In this document: one piece after another, positions 1-8,982 of the stretch
Layout of the letters: each line of letters opens with the position of its first letter
Numbering within the stretch: the first letter of the stretch is position 1
NCBI GenBank assembly: GCA_902623185.1
Contig: CACNSW010000014.1
Location: 1 to 42,646 of the forward strand
DNA: 42,646 nucleotides
From: an uncultured SAR116 cluster alpha proteobacterium
Lineage (GTDB): Bacteria > Pseudomonadota > Alphaproteobacteria > Puniceispirillales > Puniceispirillaceae
Direction: 5' to 3'
Notes under the pieces: model-generated
The model's database searches: none
What the model saw: the letters and a program-made list of their open reading frames with translations, nothing else
Told to the model about the DNA's origin: nothing
Made by a program: the position numbers and the translations under genes

Positions 1-379
1 GTACACCAATCTTTAACGATTCCAACCCAAATGCGCCTTGAATAAAAGCAAGCATCAGGAAAGCATTATACCTCAAACCCCCTTGAACAAGAGAAGAAGT
101 AGTTGGCCCACTTGAGTTGAGAAGCCAACCGGAAAAAAGTCCAAAAATGACAGCCGTGGCGGAGCAGACGAGTATTGTCAAACAGAATGGAAAGAGAAAT
201 GGGGCATCAAATTGGAGTGCAGACACCAAGTCGAAGAGCAGGCATGGAAATAGTATCCAGTAGCAAATCTTTGAAAGTCCGTCCCAAAAGGAGACGGGAA
301 CAAACATGCGCCGACGCAGCATTTGCCCAACAAATACCAAAAGTAAAACAGCAGTAATAGTTGAAAAAATATCGCTCAT
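1..379 (-). CDS. AEC-family (auxin efflux carrier-like) transporter, 3' end outside window
   Basis: An open frame starts at ATG 379 and runs without a stop off the left edge, giving about 126 residues. Translating the reverse strand gives MSDIFSTITAVLLLVFVGQM, a charged LRRRMF turn, then WILFPCLLFDLVSAL, a second hydrophobic stretch (LTILVCSATAVIFGLFSGWL) and QGGLRYNAFLMLAF. The layout of a first helix, a basic loop, the YxILFPxLLF helix and the QGxxRYN segment is typical of the N-terminal half of AEC permeases. These export or exchange organic acids across the inner membrane. AAGGCGA just upstream of the ATG is a plausible ribosome site. It is divergent from the broken EamA gene, with about 160 bases between them. 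The family call is by recognition of the pattern; substrate unknown. Confidence 0.75.
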   Translation of the reverse strand, partial: MSDIFSTITAVLLLVFVGQMLRRRMFVPVSFWDGLSKICYWILFPCLLFDLVSALQFDAPFLFPFCLTILVCSATAVIFGLFSGWLLNSSGPTTSSLVQGGLRYNAFLMLAFIQGAFGLESLKIGV

Positions 380-540
380 AGTCGCCTTTTTTAGCATGAC
401 AAAATTACAAAGGAATAAAAATCCCTGTTGTAAAGCACATCAATTAAAATAGCGCGTGCTGTCATTTATGATTTGCAGCTTAAACCCCAAAGAAATCTTA
501 TCTTTTTTTTAATTGGTATATAAGTTGACGCCCAGAATTG

Positions 541-1408
541 ATGTTTTTTTGTTCTACTCGCTGGTGTTTTATGGTCAACAGTTGGCTTGGGGGTAAGACT
601 GATTGAAGACGTCTTTGTTTGGTAAATACTTCTATACCGATCTATTAGTCTCTCATTGTTCCTCTATTTTGTGATTATTTTGCGCTCGAATAAGAGTCCA
701 CTTATCCAACTCCAGCGCATTGGTTTTCCAGCATTTATCGCAGGAATATCATTGGTAGCGGCTTATTCTGGAGGTGTTTATTCAATACAAACCACATCAG
801 TGGCAAGTGCAATGCTTCTTTTCGCCACTGCGCCTTTTATGGCCGCAGTACTTGGGTGGATTTTTCTACAGGAGAATGTGCGGACGGCAACATGGATATC
901 GATCGTTATTGCAGTCTTTGGAATTTCCATAATGGTTGCTGACAAAACAGGCCCTAATGAACTTCGTGGAAACGCTGCTGCACTTGGATCGGCATTTGGC
1001 TTTGCAGTTTTTACAGTAGCTTTGAGGTGGGGTAAATTAGGGGACATGCTGCCGACAGTATTTTTGTCTGGGTTGTTTGGGGTAATAATTACACTTTTTG
1101 TGTGCCTTTTCGTCGACTTGCCTATTTTACTGTCATTCAATGATAGTGTAATTTCAGCTGGCATGGGAGTGTTTCAAGTGGGTGCAGGATTAGTTTTGTA
1201 CACGCTGGGTTCACGTACCATTAAAGCAGCTGATCTTGCTCTGTTATCGTTAGCTGAAGTATTGCTGGGCCCCTTTTGGGTATGGATAATTCTAGATGAA
1301 GCAGTCGCTGAGAACACATTTATAGGCGGCGTGCTTTTGTTAATAGCTATCGCAGGCAACGCAACCTCAGGAAAAAGACAAAATCCTCTACCATTCACGT
1401 CACCTTGA
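541..1408 (+). pseudogene. EamA/DMT-family transporter, disrupted by a frameshift and an in-frame stop
   Basis: The intact part (656-1408, about 250 residues) encodes nine or so hydrophobic segments and the second EamA repeat, with the ending typical of a drug/metabolite exporter. It lacks the first helix. That helix is present just upstream in the same frame: 551-622 reads VLLAGVLWSTVGLGVRLI then EDVFVW, followed by TAA (623-625) where a CAA Gln codon would fit, then ILLYRSISLSLF joining the intact part. The only ATG fitting the N-terminus (541) is one base out of frame, across a run of seven T. Removing one T and restoring the Gln gives about 289 residues, the normal family length. Two independent lesions argue for a pseudogene, although a TTG at 656 could start a truncated product. 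Confidence 0.75.
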
Positions 1409-1534
1409 ATTATGTGCGAGCCTCTCCTGATAACAGCGCGTTAATTTGGAGGTGTTGGTATGTCGGAGAAAGCCTTTCAGTGCTGACACAGAAACAAATC
1501 ATCGATAGGCTTTACCGGCAATATGGAGGGAACC

Positions 1535-2572
1535 TTGGAATTTAATCATTTTCTGTCATCCTATTATCCCGACACTACCTATGGCGCCGACCGGCATTAT
1601 TCAGACATGCTTGAACAAGCCGTCGCTGCCGAGTGTCTCGGCTACGCCTCGGTATCCATCCCTGAGCATCATTTAATGAACATTCTGATGAATCCTGCAC
1701 CGCTGCAAATGGCGATAAAAGTCGCCGGGGAGACAAGGCGCATCAAGATTATCACTTCGGTTGTCCAACTGCCGTTGCATGATATGCGAACCTACGCTGG
1801 CGAAGTGATTTTAGCCGAAATATTCACTGATGGAAGATTAATACTTGGCGTTGGACGTGGTGCTTTCGGCGTCGAAATGGACAGGATGGAAGTGCCGATT
1901 GAAGAGAGCCGCAAGAAGTTCGACGAGAGCCTCAATGTTCTGCAGGCATTGCTGGAGCAGGAAAATGTTAGCTGGTCAGGTAAATATTACAATTTTAAGA
2001 AGCTCACAGTAATGCCACGACCGGTGCGTCCGGTCCAGTTCATGATGGCTGCTCTTTCTCCGCAGGCAATCTACCATTCCACACGGCGTGGGTTTCATAT
2101 CCAGACCACGCCATTGATGGACTCGAACGAGAAAATGCTTGAGCAAATCAGCGCATTTCATACGGCTAAGAATGAGTTAGGCGACTCAGGCAAACACCTG
2201 ACTATCAGCCTGTCACGCGTGTGCTGGCTGGCAAAGGACGAGGCTGACAAGCATACGAAACTGGGCCTTGCGAATGACTATTACTCGAGGTTCGACAATG
2301 TCTACACCGGTCCTGGTGAGATTGAAAGCGGGGCAATTGCAAGTCTTCCAAGAGCACAGACACTAAAGGATCTAGAGCAAAACCTTCTGGTCTGCACAAA
2401 GGACGAGTTTATAGACCAACTAGCGATCTATAAGGATGCTGGCGTAGATGAACTGATCCTAAGTCAAAACATCGGCACATCCAATCAGGAGACGCTAGAG
2501 AATATGCAGTCAATCGCCGAAGAGGTCATGCCCCATTTCTCAGGACTAGAAAAAATCGAGGCGGCAGAGTGA
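1535..2572 (+). CDS. LLM-class flavin-dependent oxidoreductase (luciferase-like monooxygenase)
   Basis: The protein is about 345 residues and follows the bacterial luciferase/F420-type TIM barrel pattern: N-terminal FNHFLSSYYPD, the SIPEHHLMN segment, TSVVQLPLHDM with LAEIFTDGRLILGVGRG, and RKKFDESLNVLQALL. These enzymes use FMNH2 or F420H2 to oxidise a small substrate in the cytoplasm. An ATG lies in frame at 1523, but GGAGGG (1525-1530) is well spaced from TTG 1535, and the resulting N-terminus, MEFNHFLSSYYPD, looks natural for the family, so TTG is preferred. An alpha/beta hydrolase follows 57 bases downstream on the same strand, possibly co-transcribed. The substrate cannot be told from sequence. 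Confidence 0.85.
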   Translation: MEFNHFLSSYYPDTTYGADRHYSDMLEQAVAAECLGYASVSIPEHHLMNILMNPAPLQMAIKVAGETRRIKIITSVVQLPLHDMRTYAGEVILAEIFTDGRLILGVGRGAFGVEMDRMEVPIEESRKKFDESLNVLQALLEQENVSWSGKYYNFKKLTVMPRPVRPVQFMMAALSPQAIYHSTRRGFHIQTTPLMDSNEKMLEQISAFHTAKNELGDSGKHLTISLSRVCWLAKDEADKHTKLGLANDYYSRFDNVYTGPGEIESGAIASLPRAQTLKDLEQNLLVCTKDEFIDQLAIYKDAGVDELILSQNIGTSNQETLENMQSIAEEVMPHFSGLEKIEAAE

Positions 2573-2629
2573 GTTCCCGTAATAACTAACCGCCATAATT
2601 GACAAATTGGATGAAAACGGTCGAAAACC

Positions 2630-3412
2630 ATGGCTGAAGTTGTAGATTGCGCCTACTCCATTGAAGGTAATGGCGAGCCTCTAGTCCTAATCCACGGCAT
2701 TGGCGCAGCACGAGACGCCTGGCGTTTCATCGCCCCGTACCTTCATGATTATTTCACTGTTGTGACGTACGATCTGCGTGGCCACGGCGAGTCACCTCTC
2801 CCAAAGTCTGGCTTCGGACTTGATGACCTTGTAGAAGACCTCGAGCGTTTGCGGGATAGCCTAGGACTAGAGCGCTTGCATCTTGCGGGTCATTCGCTTG
2901 GAGGGATGATTGGCCCCCGCTACGCATTGAAATTTCCAGAGCGGGTATTTTCGCTCGGCCTTTATTCAACAGCGGCGGGACGGAGCGAGGACGACAGGGC
3001 CAGGGTTTGGGCCATAGTCGAAGAAATGGAGCAGAAGGGGATCAAGAGGGTGCTTGAAAATCTGACAAATCGCTGGTTCACAAAAAAATTTGTTAGCCAA
3101 AATCCAGACATTGTGGAACGGCGATTGAAACAGGTAATGACAACTGATCCCGACATCTTTATGGACGTCTTCCGTATATATGCTGAAACCGAAATGATGC
3201 CGTGGCTCCACAAGATATCGCACCCTACTCTGATCATGACTGGAGAATTCGATGGCGGATGCAGTCCTCGCCTCAATAGGCTTATCGATGCAGCTATGCC
3301 GAACTCAAAGCTAATTGTTCTAGCGGGATTGAAACATTCGATCCTTGTCGAGGCAGCGGAAACAATTGCAAGGGAGCAGATCGCCTTTGTTAAAAGTGGT
3401 GTGTGCTCTTGA
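2630..3412 (+). CDS. Alpha/beta hydrolase
   Basis: This 260-residue single-domain protein has an alpha/beta hydrolase fold. HGIG at 22-25 is the oxyanion-hole segment, TYDLRGHGES at 46-55 follows, and the nucleophile elbow GHSLGG puts Ser at 89. The acid is probably Asp208 in GEFDGG and the base His236 in LKHS. Length and motifs match the 3-oxoadipate enol-lactonase/esterase-like group, but nothing fixes the substrate. It lies downstream of the luciferase-like monooxygenase on the same strand, so it may hydrolyse a lactone or ester made by that enzyme (inference). The ribosome site is weak (AAAACGG region). Its stop is 31 bases from the convergent stop of the next gene. Confidence 0.85.
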   Translation: MAEVVDCAYSIEGNGEPLVLIHGIGAARDAWRFIAPYLHDYFTVVTYDLRGHGESPLPKSGFGLDDLVEDLERLRDSLGLERLHLAGHSLGGMIGPRYALKFPERVFSLGLYSTAAGRSEDDRARVWAIVEEMEQKGIKRVLENLTNRWFTKKFVSQNPDIVERRLKQVMTTDPDIFMDVFRIYAETEMMPWLHKISHPTLIMTGEFDGGCSPRLNRLIDAAMPNSKLIVLAGLKHSILVEAAETIAREQIAFVKSGVCS

Positions 3413-3443
3413 GCGAATACACATCGATCAGGATTCTATCTAT

Positions 3444-4403
3444 TTATTTTTGATCATTGTCCACACTTCTATTCGTCCCTAAACCTTTTGGAAATGGAAT
3501 TATATTGATGCCAGTCTCTGGCTTCACCTCCACATCATGGTTTATTCGCCCAAGTTTGTATCTGCTAGCCTGAACTTGCTTAAATAAATGCAGCCAATGA
3601 CTGATTGATGCAATCATATCCTTGTTGCTAAGGAGTTGCTTCTCATGCTTCCACCAATCACTGTCACCATTATTGACCGTAGCTATCCAATTTTTACCGT
3701 CTTTTTTGCGGTGCAACCCGACAACCGCATCGATGCCCTCATAATCAATCAGTGTCACATGTATGAAATTCGTGTTCCAAAGATAGCTCTCTAAGTGCAC
3801 CCTAACCTTTGATACTCCTGAAAGGTCGACTCCGAGCCTCAACGCTGCACGGGACTTGGCACGATCCTCAATAGATAGCCAAATAGTTCGGTCAACCGAA
3901 AACTCATCATAATGCTGCATAAGGAACGTTTTTGTGGAATCAGTAAGATCACTGTCAGATTTGTCTTGGCAGTCCAGTGCTTCTTTATACCGATTACGTT
4001 CAGCCTCAATATTTCCTTTCTCATCGAGGCTTTTAGCCCACTGCTCCATGTTCCATATGCGTTCAGAAACCAATTGCTCCACCGTCTGAGGGGCATTATC
4101 GCCATCCTTAGGAAACTTGAGCAAAGGAGCGTTAGGTGGATCCACATAGATTTCGTTAAAGTATGAGAGATAGGGAGAGTCAATGGCGCATCGCGTAACT
4201 ACACTCATCTCAAGTGCTTTATATTTTTCGCACTTAAACAGAACGTTTGGCCACCGGTGGTAAAGCTTCTTCATGAAAAGCTCCACACCTTCCTCATTCC
4301 GTATAAAAATCCATCCTTCATCTTGTCCAACATGGACAATGTGGCCGAATTCGAGCAAAGTTGCTCTTCGTTCATTAAGGGTTAAAACTCGATTTGCTGT
4401 CAT
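3444..4403 (-). CDS. Hypothetical protein (319 residues)
   Basis: I do not recognise this family. The open frame reaches back to 4577, but the segment before residue 59 has no ribosome site at its internal ATG. ATG 4403 has GGAG immediately upstream and starts the plausible N-terminus MTANRVLTLNERR, so that start is preferred. If the longer form were used, a hydrophobic stretch (residues 28-58) could act as a signal anchor. The protein is soluble-looking, rich in Trp, Lys and Glu, with a charged helix region (EQWAKSLDEKGNIEAERNRY) in the middle and a beta-rich second half. It stands alone between a convergent hydrolase and a decayed methyltransferase, with no operon partner to hint at function. 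Confidence 0.6.
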   Translation of the reverse strand: MTANRVLTLNERRATLLEFGHIVHVGQDEGWIFIRNEEGVELFMKKLYHRWPNVLFKCEKYKALEMSVVTRCAIDSPYLSYFNEIYVDPPNAPLLKFPKDGDNAPQTVEQLVSERIWNMEQWAKSLDEKGNIEAERNRYKEALDCQDKSDSDLTDSTKTFLMQHYDEFSVDRTIWLSIEDRAKSRAALRLGVDLSGVSKVRVHLESYLWNTNFIHVTLIDYEGIDAVVGLHRKKDGKNWIATVNNGDSDWWKHEKQLLSNKDMIASISHWLHLFKQVQASRYKLGRINHDVEVKPETGINIIPFPKGLGTNRSVDNDQK

Positions 4404-4690
4404 AAACTCCACTTGGGTTCCAAATGTTGCGAGAACAAGACATGGCAAAGAAAAAAAAGACCGTAATGTAAGAACCACGGGTGGCCAAATTCTCATCTCG
4501 GAGGAAACATTAAAAAGGTGATTACGGCATGCCCAATTAACCCATGAGTGACCGGGGCTATGTGAAACCCAGAGCACTGCAGTTTTTGCATTGCAAACAA
4601 TCTAATTGCCTATCAATCTTTACTCTAACATCCCCATTACCCTTGTTGTATCAAGAGCGCACATTCGAGGTCACGTGACGGGCGGAGTAA

Positions 4691-5252
4691 ATGAAGTTCG
4701 AGAGCGACATAGGCAAACGGCAGCGCCTAATGGCTGAGAGTGTTGGAGGAATATCTAGGCGCCATGCAATTTTAAATGAAATGCGAATAACGCCTGGAGA
4801 CATTATCATTGATGTGGGATGCGGTGCTGGCCACTTACTGACGCACCTAGCAAAAGCAGTTGGAACATCCGGGAAAATTTATGGACTAGACCCCAATAAA
4901 TAACAACTGGAACAAGCTAAAAAGCGATGCGAGAAGTTTCAAAATATCAGCTTTCCAGTCTTGACAGTCGCCTACTTAAACTAAGTTTAAGCTGAATACT
5001 TTAAACAGTCGATATCTTCTCCATCCGACCATGGGTAAGGTTTAGGGCGCAATTTAAAAAATATTGAAAAAAATCCCTCACACATTCTGTTTCTGTCCAA
5101 AGCTATGGTAGAATTTCTCGAAGGGGTATTCAAAAAAAGGTTTATTGGTTGAGATTCGTCACGAAAAAATCACTTTCCATGCTGTGTATGGCGGCTTGAA
5201 TATGAAGAGCGGTCTACTGACAAAAATGACAGAGTTTTTATATAACTCTATG
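4691..5252 (+). pseudogene. Decayed class I SAM-dependent methyltransferase
   Basis: The first 70 residues hold a clear methyltransferase start: a helical lead-in, then IIIDVGCGAGHLLTHL (motif I, SAM binding) and GKIYGLDPNK (motif II acidic residue). A TAA at 4901-4903 ends the frame, yet the same frame goes on with QLEQAKKRCEKFQNISF, exactly the helix and strand expected after motif II. Further stops follow from 4980. A later piece in another frame (about 5145-5252, VEIRHEKITFHAVYGG) resembles the family's C-terminal region. The whole remnant is shorter than the usual 260-290 residues. It reads as a gene killed by a nonsense change and later frameshifts and deletion. A sequencing error alone would not explain all lesions. 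Confidence 0.65.
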
Positions 5253-5274
5253 ATAAGTGAATCAGGAGAAATTT

Positions 5275-5586
5275 ATGACATCAATCATGGCAACCTACGC
5301 TCAAGACTTTGCAACAAAATGGGAACTAGAAGCACAGAATAAGAGAGACTTGGAGATTTTTGACACACTATCAGACCAGTTGATTGCATTGGGCATGATC
5401 TACGCAAGGCACGGCGTTTTATTCAATCAAAAAGACAAACACCGATTAATTGCGATCATGGAATTTAAGGACACAGATGCTTACAAAAATTGTATGAAAT
5501 TGATTGAAGATACTGATTGGAATAGAGAAATAAACAGGGTCGAAAGACTTGAGAGCTACATAATTGATGCTGAGTTAGATATCTGA
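5275..5586 (+). CDS. Small hypothetical protein (103 residues)
   Basis: Not recognised. ATG 5275 has a good ribosome site (AGGAGAAATTT directly before it), so the longer frame starting at 5257 is not used. The protein is acidic and mostly helical, with two short beta-like stretches (LIALGMIYARHGVLF and HRLIAIMEF). The size and the beta-alpha-beta pattern would suit a ferredoxin-like or dimeric alpha-beta barrel fold, but this is a guess. It follows the methyltransferase remnant and is separated by about 230 bases from the convergent hydratase gene. Confidence 0.6.
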   Translation: MTSIMATYAQDFATKWELEAQNKRDLEIFDTLSDQLIALGMIYARHGVLFNQKDKHRLIAIMEFKDTDAYKNCMKLIEDTDWNREINRVERLESYIIDAELDI

Positions 5587-5817
5587 AAAATATCTTTGCG
5601 ATTGGGTTCTAAAGCCCAGAAAACACTTCCCAACCTCTCTTATCAACAAAAAAAACGTTTTGGTTCTGTTACTTAACCATCCTGAAAGCTTGGATAAACC
5701 TTGTTTTCAACACATATCAAAACATTGGTCTCACGCACCGAAGATAAAGTTGATGTTTGTTGGTTGAGATTGCGTCCTAAGAGGAGAGAGTGAATCATAT
5801 TACGGCAAGTAATTTCA

Positions 5818-6624
5818 TCACCCTCCATCACGCCATGCTAAAGCTGCTTTTAAACCTTGCTCTCTCCGGATGCGATTGAATTCCAATCTTTCGGGCGACT
5901 CATCGGCCTCAATCTGAATATCTGTTTCAAGCGCCTCTAGCAAAGCCTCGCCCATTTTTGCTAGTTCATAGCTGCGGTGAATTGCTGCTTTGGTCATCCG
6001 TACCGAACGAGGCGCAGCGCTGACAATTTGGTTCGCAAATTTCATTGCTGCGTTCATCTCATCTCCGTCTGCTACAACACGGTTCAAAATGCCCATCTCA
6101 TAACAGCGCTGCGCCGTAAATCTATCATTGCCAGTCAGTAGCAGTTCCTTAGCCTGCTTAGGACCAACCACGTGAGGTGCAAGCATTGCAACAATTCCGG
6201 ACCCAAAGCGCACCTCTGGCTCACCAAGAAATGTGTTTTCACTCGCAACCGCAAGGTCACAGGCCATCAAAAGTTCCATGGCGCCTCCTAAGCAATAGCC
6301 ATGCGCCACCGCAATGGTCGGTTTTGGTGAGTTCCAAAACTGCATAATGAAATTGAAATCTTTGGTAAGAACGTCTCTCCATTCATCTTCACCATTAACC
6401 CCTCGAGCAGCACTTTCTTTCATGTCAAATCCAGCAGAAAAACATCTGCCACTACCCTTCACAATTATCGCCAACACCTCATCATTACTATTGAATTTGC
6501 TCATGGCGTTGTTTGACGCATCGATGAGTGCGTTGTTGAAGGCATTCATCACCTGGGGCCTATTAAATGTCAGGATGCCGACACATCCCTCAATTCGTGC
6601 GGTTACCGGAGTTTGATCAGACAT
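5818..6624 (-). CDS. Enoyl-CoA hydratase/isomerase family protein (crotonase fold)
   Basis: The 268 residues have the crotonase layout: LTFNRPQVMNAFN near the start, the oxyanion-hole loop CFSAGFDMKES, then AHGYCLGGAMELLMACDLAVAS and LGEPEVRFG. Glu residues in GGAMELL and GEPEV sit where the two catalytic glutamates of hydratases lie, so a water-adding enzyme is likely rather than an isomerase. It acts on a CoA thioester in the cytoplasm. The gene is divergent from an ADP-forming acyl-CoA ligase (158 bases between starts), which could supply its substrate. No dehydrogenase or thiolase lies nearby, so general beta-oxidation is unlikely to be the role. The exact substrate is unknown. Confidence 0.85.
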   Translation of the reverse strand: MSDQTPVTARIEGCVGILTFNRPQVMNAFNNALIDASNNAMSKFNSNDEVLAIIVKGSGRCFSAGFDMKESAARGVNGEDEWRDVLTKDFNFIMQFWNSPKPTIAVAHGYCLGGAMELLMACDLAVASENTFLGEPEVRFGSGIVAMLAPHVVGPKQAKELLLTGNDRFTAQRCYEMGILNRVVADGDEMNAAMKFANQIVSAAPRSVRMTKAAIHRSYELAKMGEALLEALETDIQIEADESPERLEFNRIRREQGLKAALAWRDGG

Positions 6625-6783
6625 GAAAATTCCCTTTAACGAAGGAGACTACAAAGGTTACCAAGACGGTATAAACAACGATATGCAAAATTTTAAAAAC
6701 TTGTATCGAAATTTGAATTGGCCTCTGGACTAATCATACTTTTTAGCGTTCATATAACATGAATTTTTTGGTGTAATTGTGAA

Positions 6784-8904
6784 ATGACACAGCATTCTTT
6801 GGGTCCGCTTCTCTCCCCACGGTCAATTGCCTTCGTTGGAGCATCTGATAAGCCGAATAGCACTGGTAAGGCGATGTTGGAGATGAGCCAAATTGACGGC
6901 TTTAAAGGACACGTATACTCGGTGAACCCGCGCCTCACAAAGCTTTTTGGCAAGCCATGTTATTCTGACCTCGCCGCTTTACCTGAGGTGCCAGACCATG
7001 TGGTGATTGGGGTCGCAAGCCGTTTTGTTGAATCTATCCTTGATCAGGCTATTCAGCTTGGCATAAGTGCAGCAACAATCTTCGCTTCTTGCTATCTTGA
7101 TAAAGATGAAAGCCCAAACTTGCCAACCCGCATCACAAGAAAAGCTCAGTCGGCAGGCATGTCTATTTGTGGGGCAAATTGTATGGGATTTTACTCACCC
7201 ACCGTAGGCCTTAGGATTGCCAGCGCCGTTTCACCAAAAGGATTATCAAAGGGGGGCATTGCATGGATCGCCCAATCAGGTTCCGCCTTCAGTGCGCTAC
7301 CAAATAACGACAGACGACTAGGGTTCACTTTAGCTGTTTCCACCGGAATGGAACTTGTAACAACAGTTGTCGATTATATTGATTGGGCATTATGCCACCC
7401 AGAGACACGCGTTATCGGACTTTTTGTTGAGACAATACGAGATCCTGCAGGATTTGTGCGTGTTCTCGCCACAGCACAAAGGCGGGGTATTCCAGTGGTA
7501 ATACTAAAAGTTGGTCGAACGCTGAGAAGTGCCCAGATGGCAGTTTCACATACGGGTGCGTTAGCAGGCAATGACGCAGTATACGAGGCAGTATTTCGTG
7601 CCTATGGCGTGCATCGCGTTGGTGATATGGACGAAATGGCTGCAACACTAGCGTTATTTGACAATCCGCGTAAACCCGCGCATGGGCGACTCGGAACCGT
7701 CCACGACTCTGGCGGTGAACGCGAGTTGATTGTTGATATTGCAGAGGATTATGGCATTGAATTTGCCAAGCTAAAGCCAACCACTTGTAGCAAGCTTGAG
7801 GCCAATCTTGAACCCGGCTTAGTGGCAGAAAACCCTCTTGATGCTTTTGGAACGCATAATGATTTTGAGCGTCGGTTGGCAACATTGGTCGAAATTTTGA
7901 TAAACGATCCCAATGTTGGGATTGGCTTGTTTATGTCAAATCCACGTGATGGCTATGAATATGCGGAAAGCTACAGCAGGGCCGTGATGAAGGCAGCGCA
8001 AATGACTGAAAAGCCTTTGGCGCTTGTATCCAATTATTCGCTGACCGACGATAGAGACCTTGCAATAAGACTTAAGGAGGCAGGTGTCCCTTTGTTGCGT
8101 GGGACACGGAATGCACTGCTCGCAGTGAAGCATGTCATGGATCATCAGTATTTCATTGGCTCGCAACTACAGAGTTGCACTGATGAGCCAGCAAGAGCAT
8201 CCGTACATTACAATACTATCAAGCGTTGGCGATCCCACATTGCTAGAAACCAACCAATTTCAGAAATTGATGGCCTCGCGATGCTATCAGATTTTGGGAT
8301 TGTTACCCCGAGGGTTGCAAGCGTTACTTCGTTGGATGAGCTTGAGGCAACGTTATCATTCCTTAATTTCCCTTTGGTAATAAAAACCGCTGAAGATCAT
8401 AACCACAAAAGTGATGTTAGTGGCGTCAAGCTCAACATAGGTGACCTGCATGAGGCCTGTACCGTGTATCGAGAGATGAGTGCTCGGCTTGGACCAAAAG
8501 CGCTAGTTATGGAGATGGTCCCATCTGGAATCGAGCTTTCAATGGGCTCTATCTACGATAATGGTTTTGGTCCAGTGATTATCTTATCTGCCGGTGGGGT
8601 AATGGTCGAATTTTTAGCAGACAAAGTTGCAGCACTTGCGCCCATTAATGCGGTCACAGCAAAGCGTATGCTTGGCGAATTGCGCATTTCACGCCTTTTT
8701 GCCGGGTACCGTGGCCAATCGGCTACTAATGAGGCGGCTATTGTCACCCAGATTGTGCGATTTTCAGAAATGGTAATTGCGCTTGATGATGCAATATCTG
8801 AGATTGACGTCAATCCAATGATATGCGGAGTAGACGGATCATATGCCGTTGATTGTCTTGTGGTGGGTGGTAACCAACGAAAAAAAATGGGTGATCTTAA
8901 GTGA
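6784..8904 (+). CDS. Acyl-CoA ligase, ADP-forming (acetate-CoA ligase family), alpha-beta fusion
   Basis: The 706 residues fuse the alpha and beta parts of an NDP-forming acyl-CoA synthetase. Residues about 8-140 are the CoA-binding Rossmann domain (SIAFVGAS), followed by succinyl-CoA ligase-like domains. SHTGALAGND holds His256, the usual phosphorylated residue. From about 490 an ATP-grasp domain follows, with PLVIKTAEDHNHKSDVSGV, where His541 in HKSD is the second conserved His, and a C-terminal EIDVNPM metal-binding segment. The reaction is acid + CoA + ATP to acyl-CoA + ADP + phosphate, or the reverse. The ribosome site before ATG 6784 is weak. The gene is divergent from a crotonase-family gene and beside a Pot-type transporter, suggesting activation of an imported compound or its breakdown product. 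Confidence 0.88.
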   Translation: MTQHSLGPLLSPRSIAFVGASDKPNSTGKAMLEMSQIDGFKGHVYSVNPRLTKLFGKPCYSDLAALPEVPDHVVIGVASRFVESILDQAIQLGISAATIFASCYLDKDESPNLPTRITRKAQSAGMSICGANCMGFYSPTVGLRIASAVSPKGLSKGGIAWIAQSGSAFSALPNNDRRLGFTLAVSTGMELVTTVVDYIDWALCHPETRVIGLFVETIRDPAGFVRVLATAQRRGIPVVILKVGRTLRSAQMAVSHTGALAGNDAVYEAVFRAYGVHRVGDMDEMAATLALFDNPRKPAHGRLGTVHDSGGERELIVDIAEDYGIEFAKLKPTTCSKLEANLEPGLVAENPLDAFGTHNDFERRLATLVEILINDPNVGIGLFMSNPRDGYEYAESYSRAVMKAAQMTEKPLALVSNYSLTDDRDLAIRLKEAGVPLLRGTRNALLAVKHVMDHQYFIGSQLQSCTDEPARASVHYNTIKRWRSHIARNQPISEIDGLAMLSDFGIVTPRVASVTSLDELEATLSFLNFPLVIKTAEDHNHKSDVSGVKLNIGDLHEACTVYREMSARLGPKALVMEMVPSGIELSMGSIYDNGFGPVIILSAGGVMVEFLADKVAALAPINAVTAKRMLGELRISRLFAGYRGQSATNEAAIVTQIVRFSEMVIALDDAISEIDVNPMICGVDGSYAVDCLVVGGNQRKKMGDLK

Positions 8905-8982
8905 CGCTAATCTTTTCTTCCTGCAACTGACACTTGGCAAGAATCAGATAATTTAATTAATTTTTTCTTGAAATCAGAGTAG

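Noticed and set aside
5145-5771. Repeated 12-mer TTGGTTGAGATT at 5145 and 5760
   Set aside because: Only 12 bases and unrelated flanks; easily chance in AT-rich sequence.
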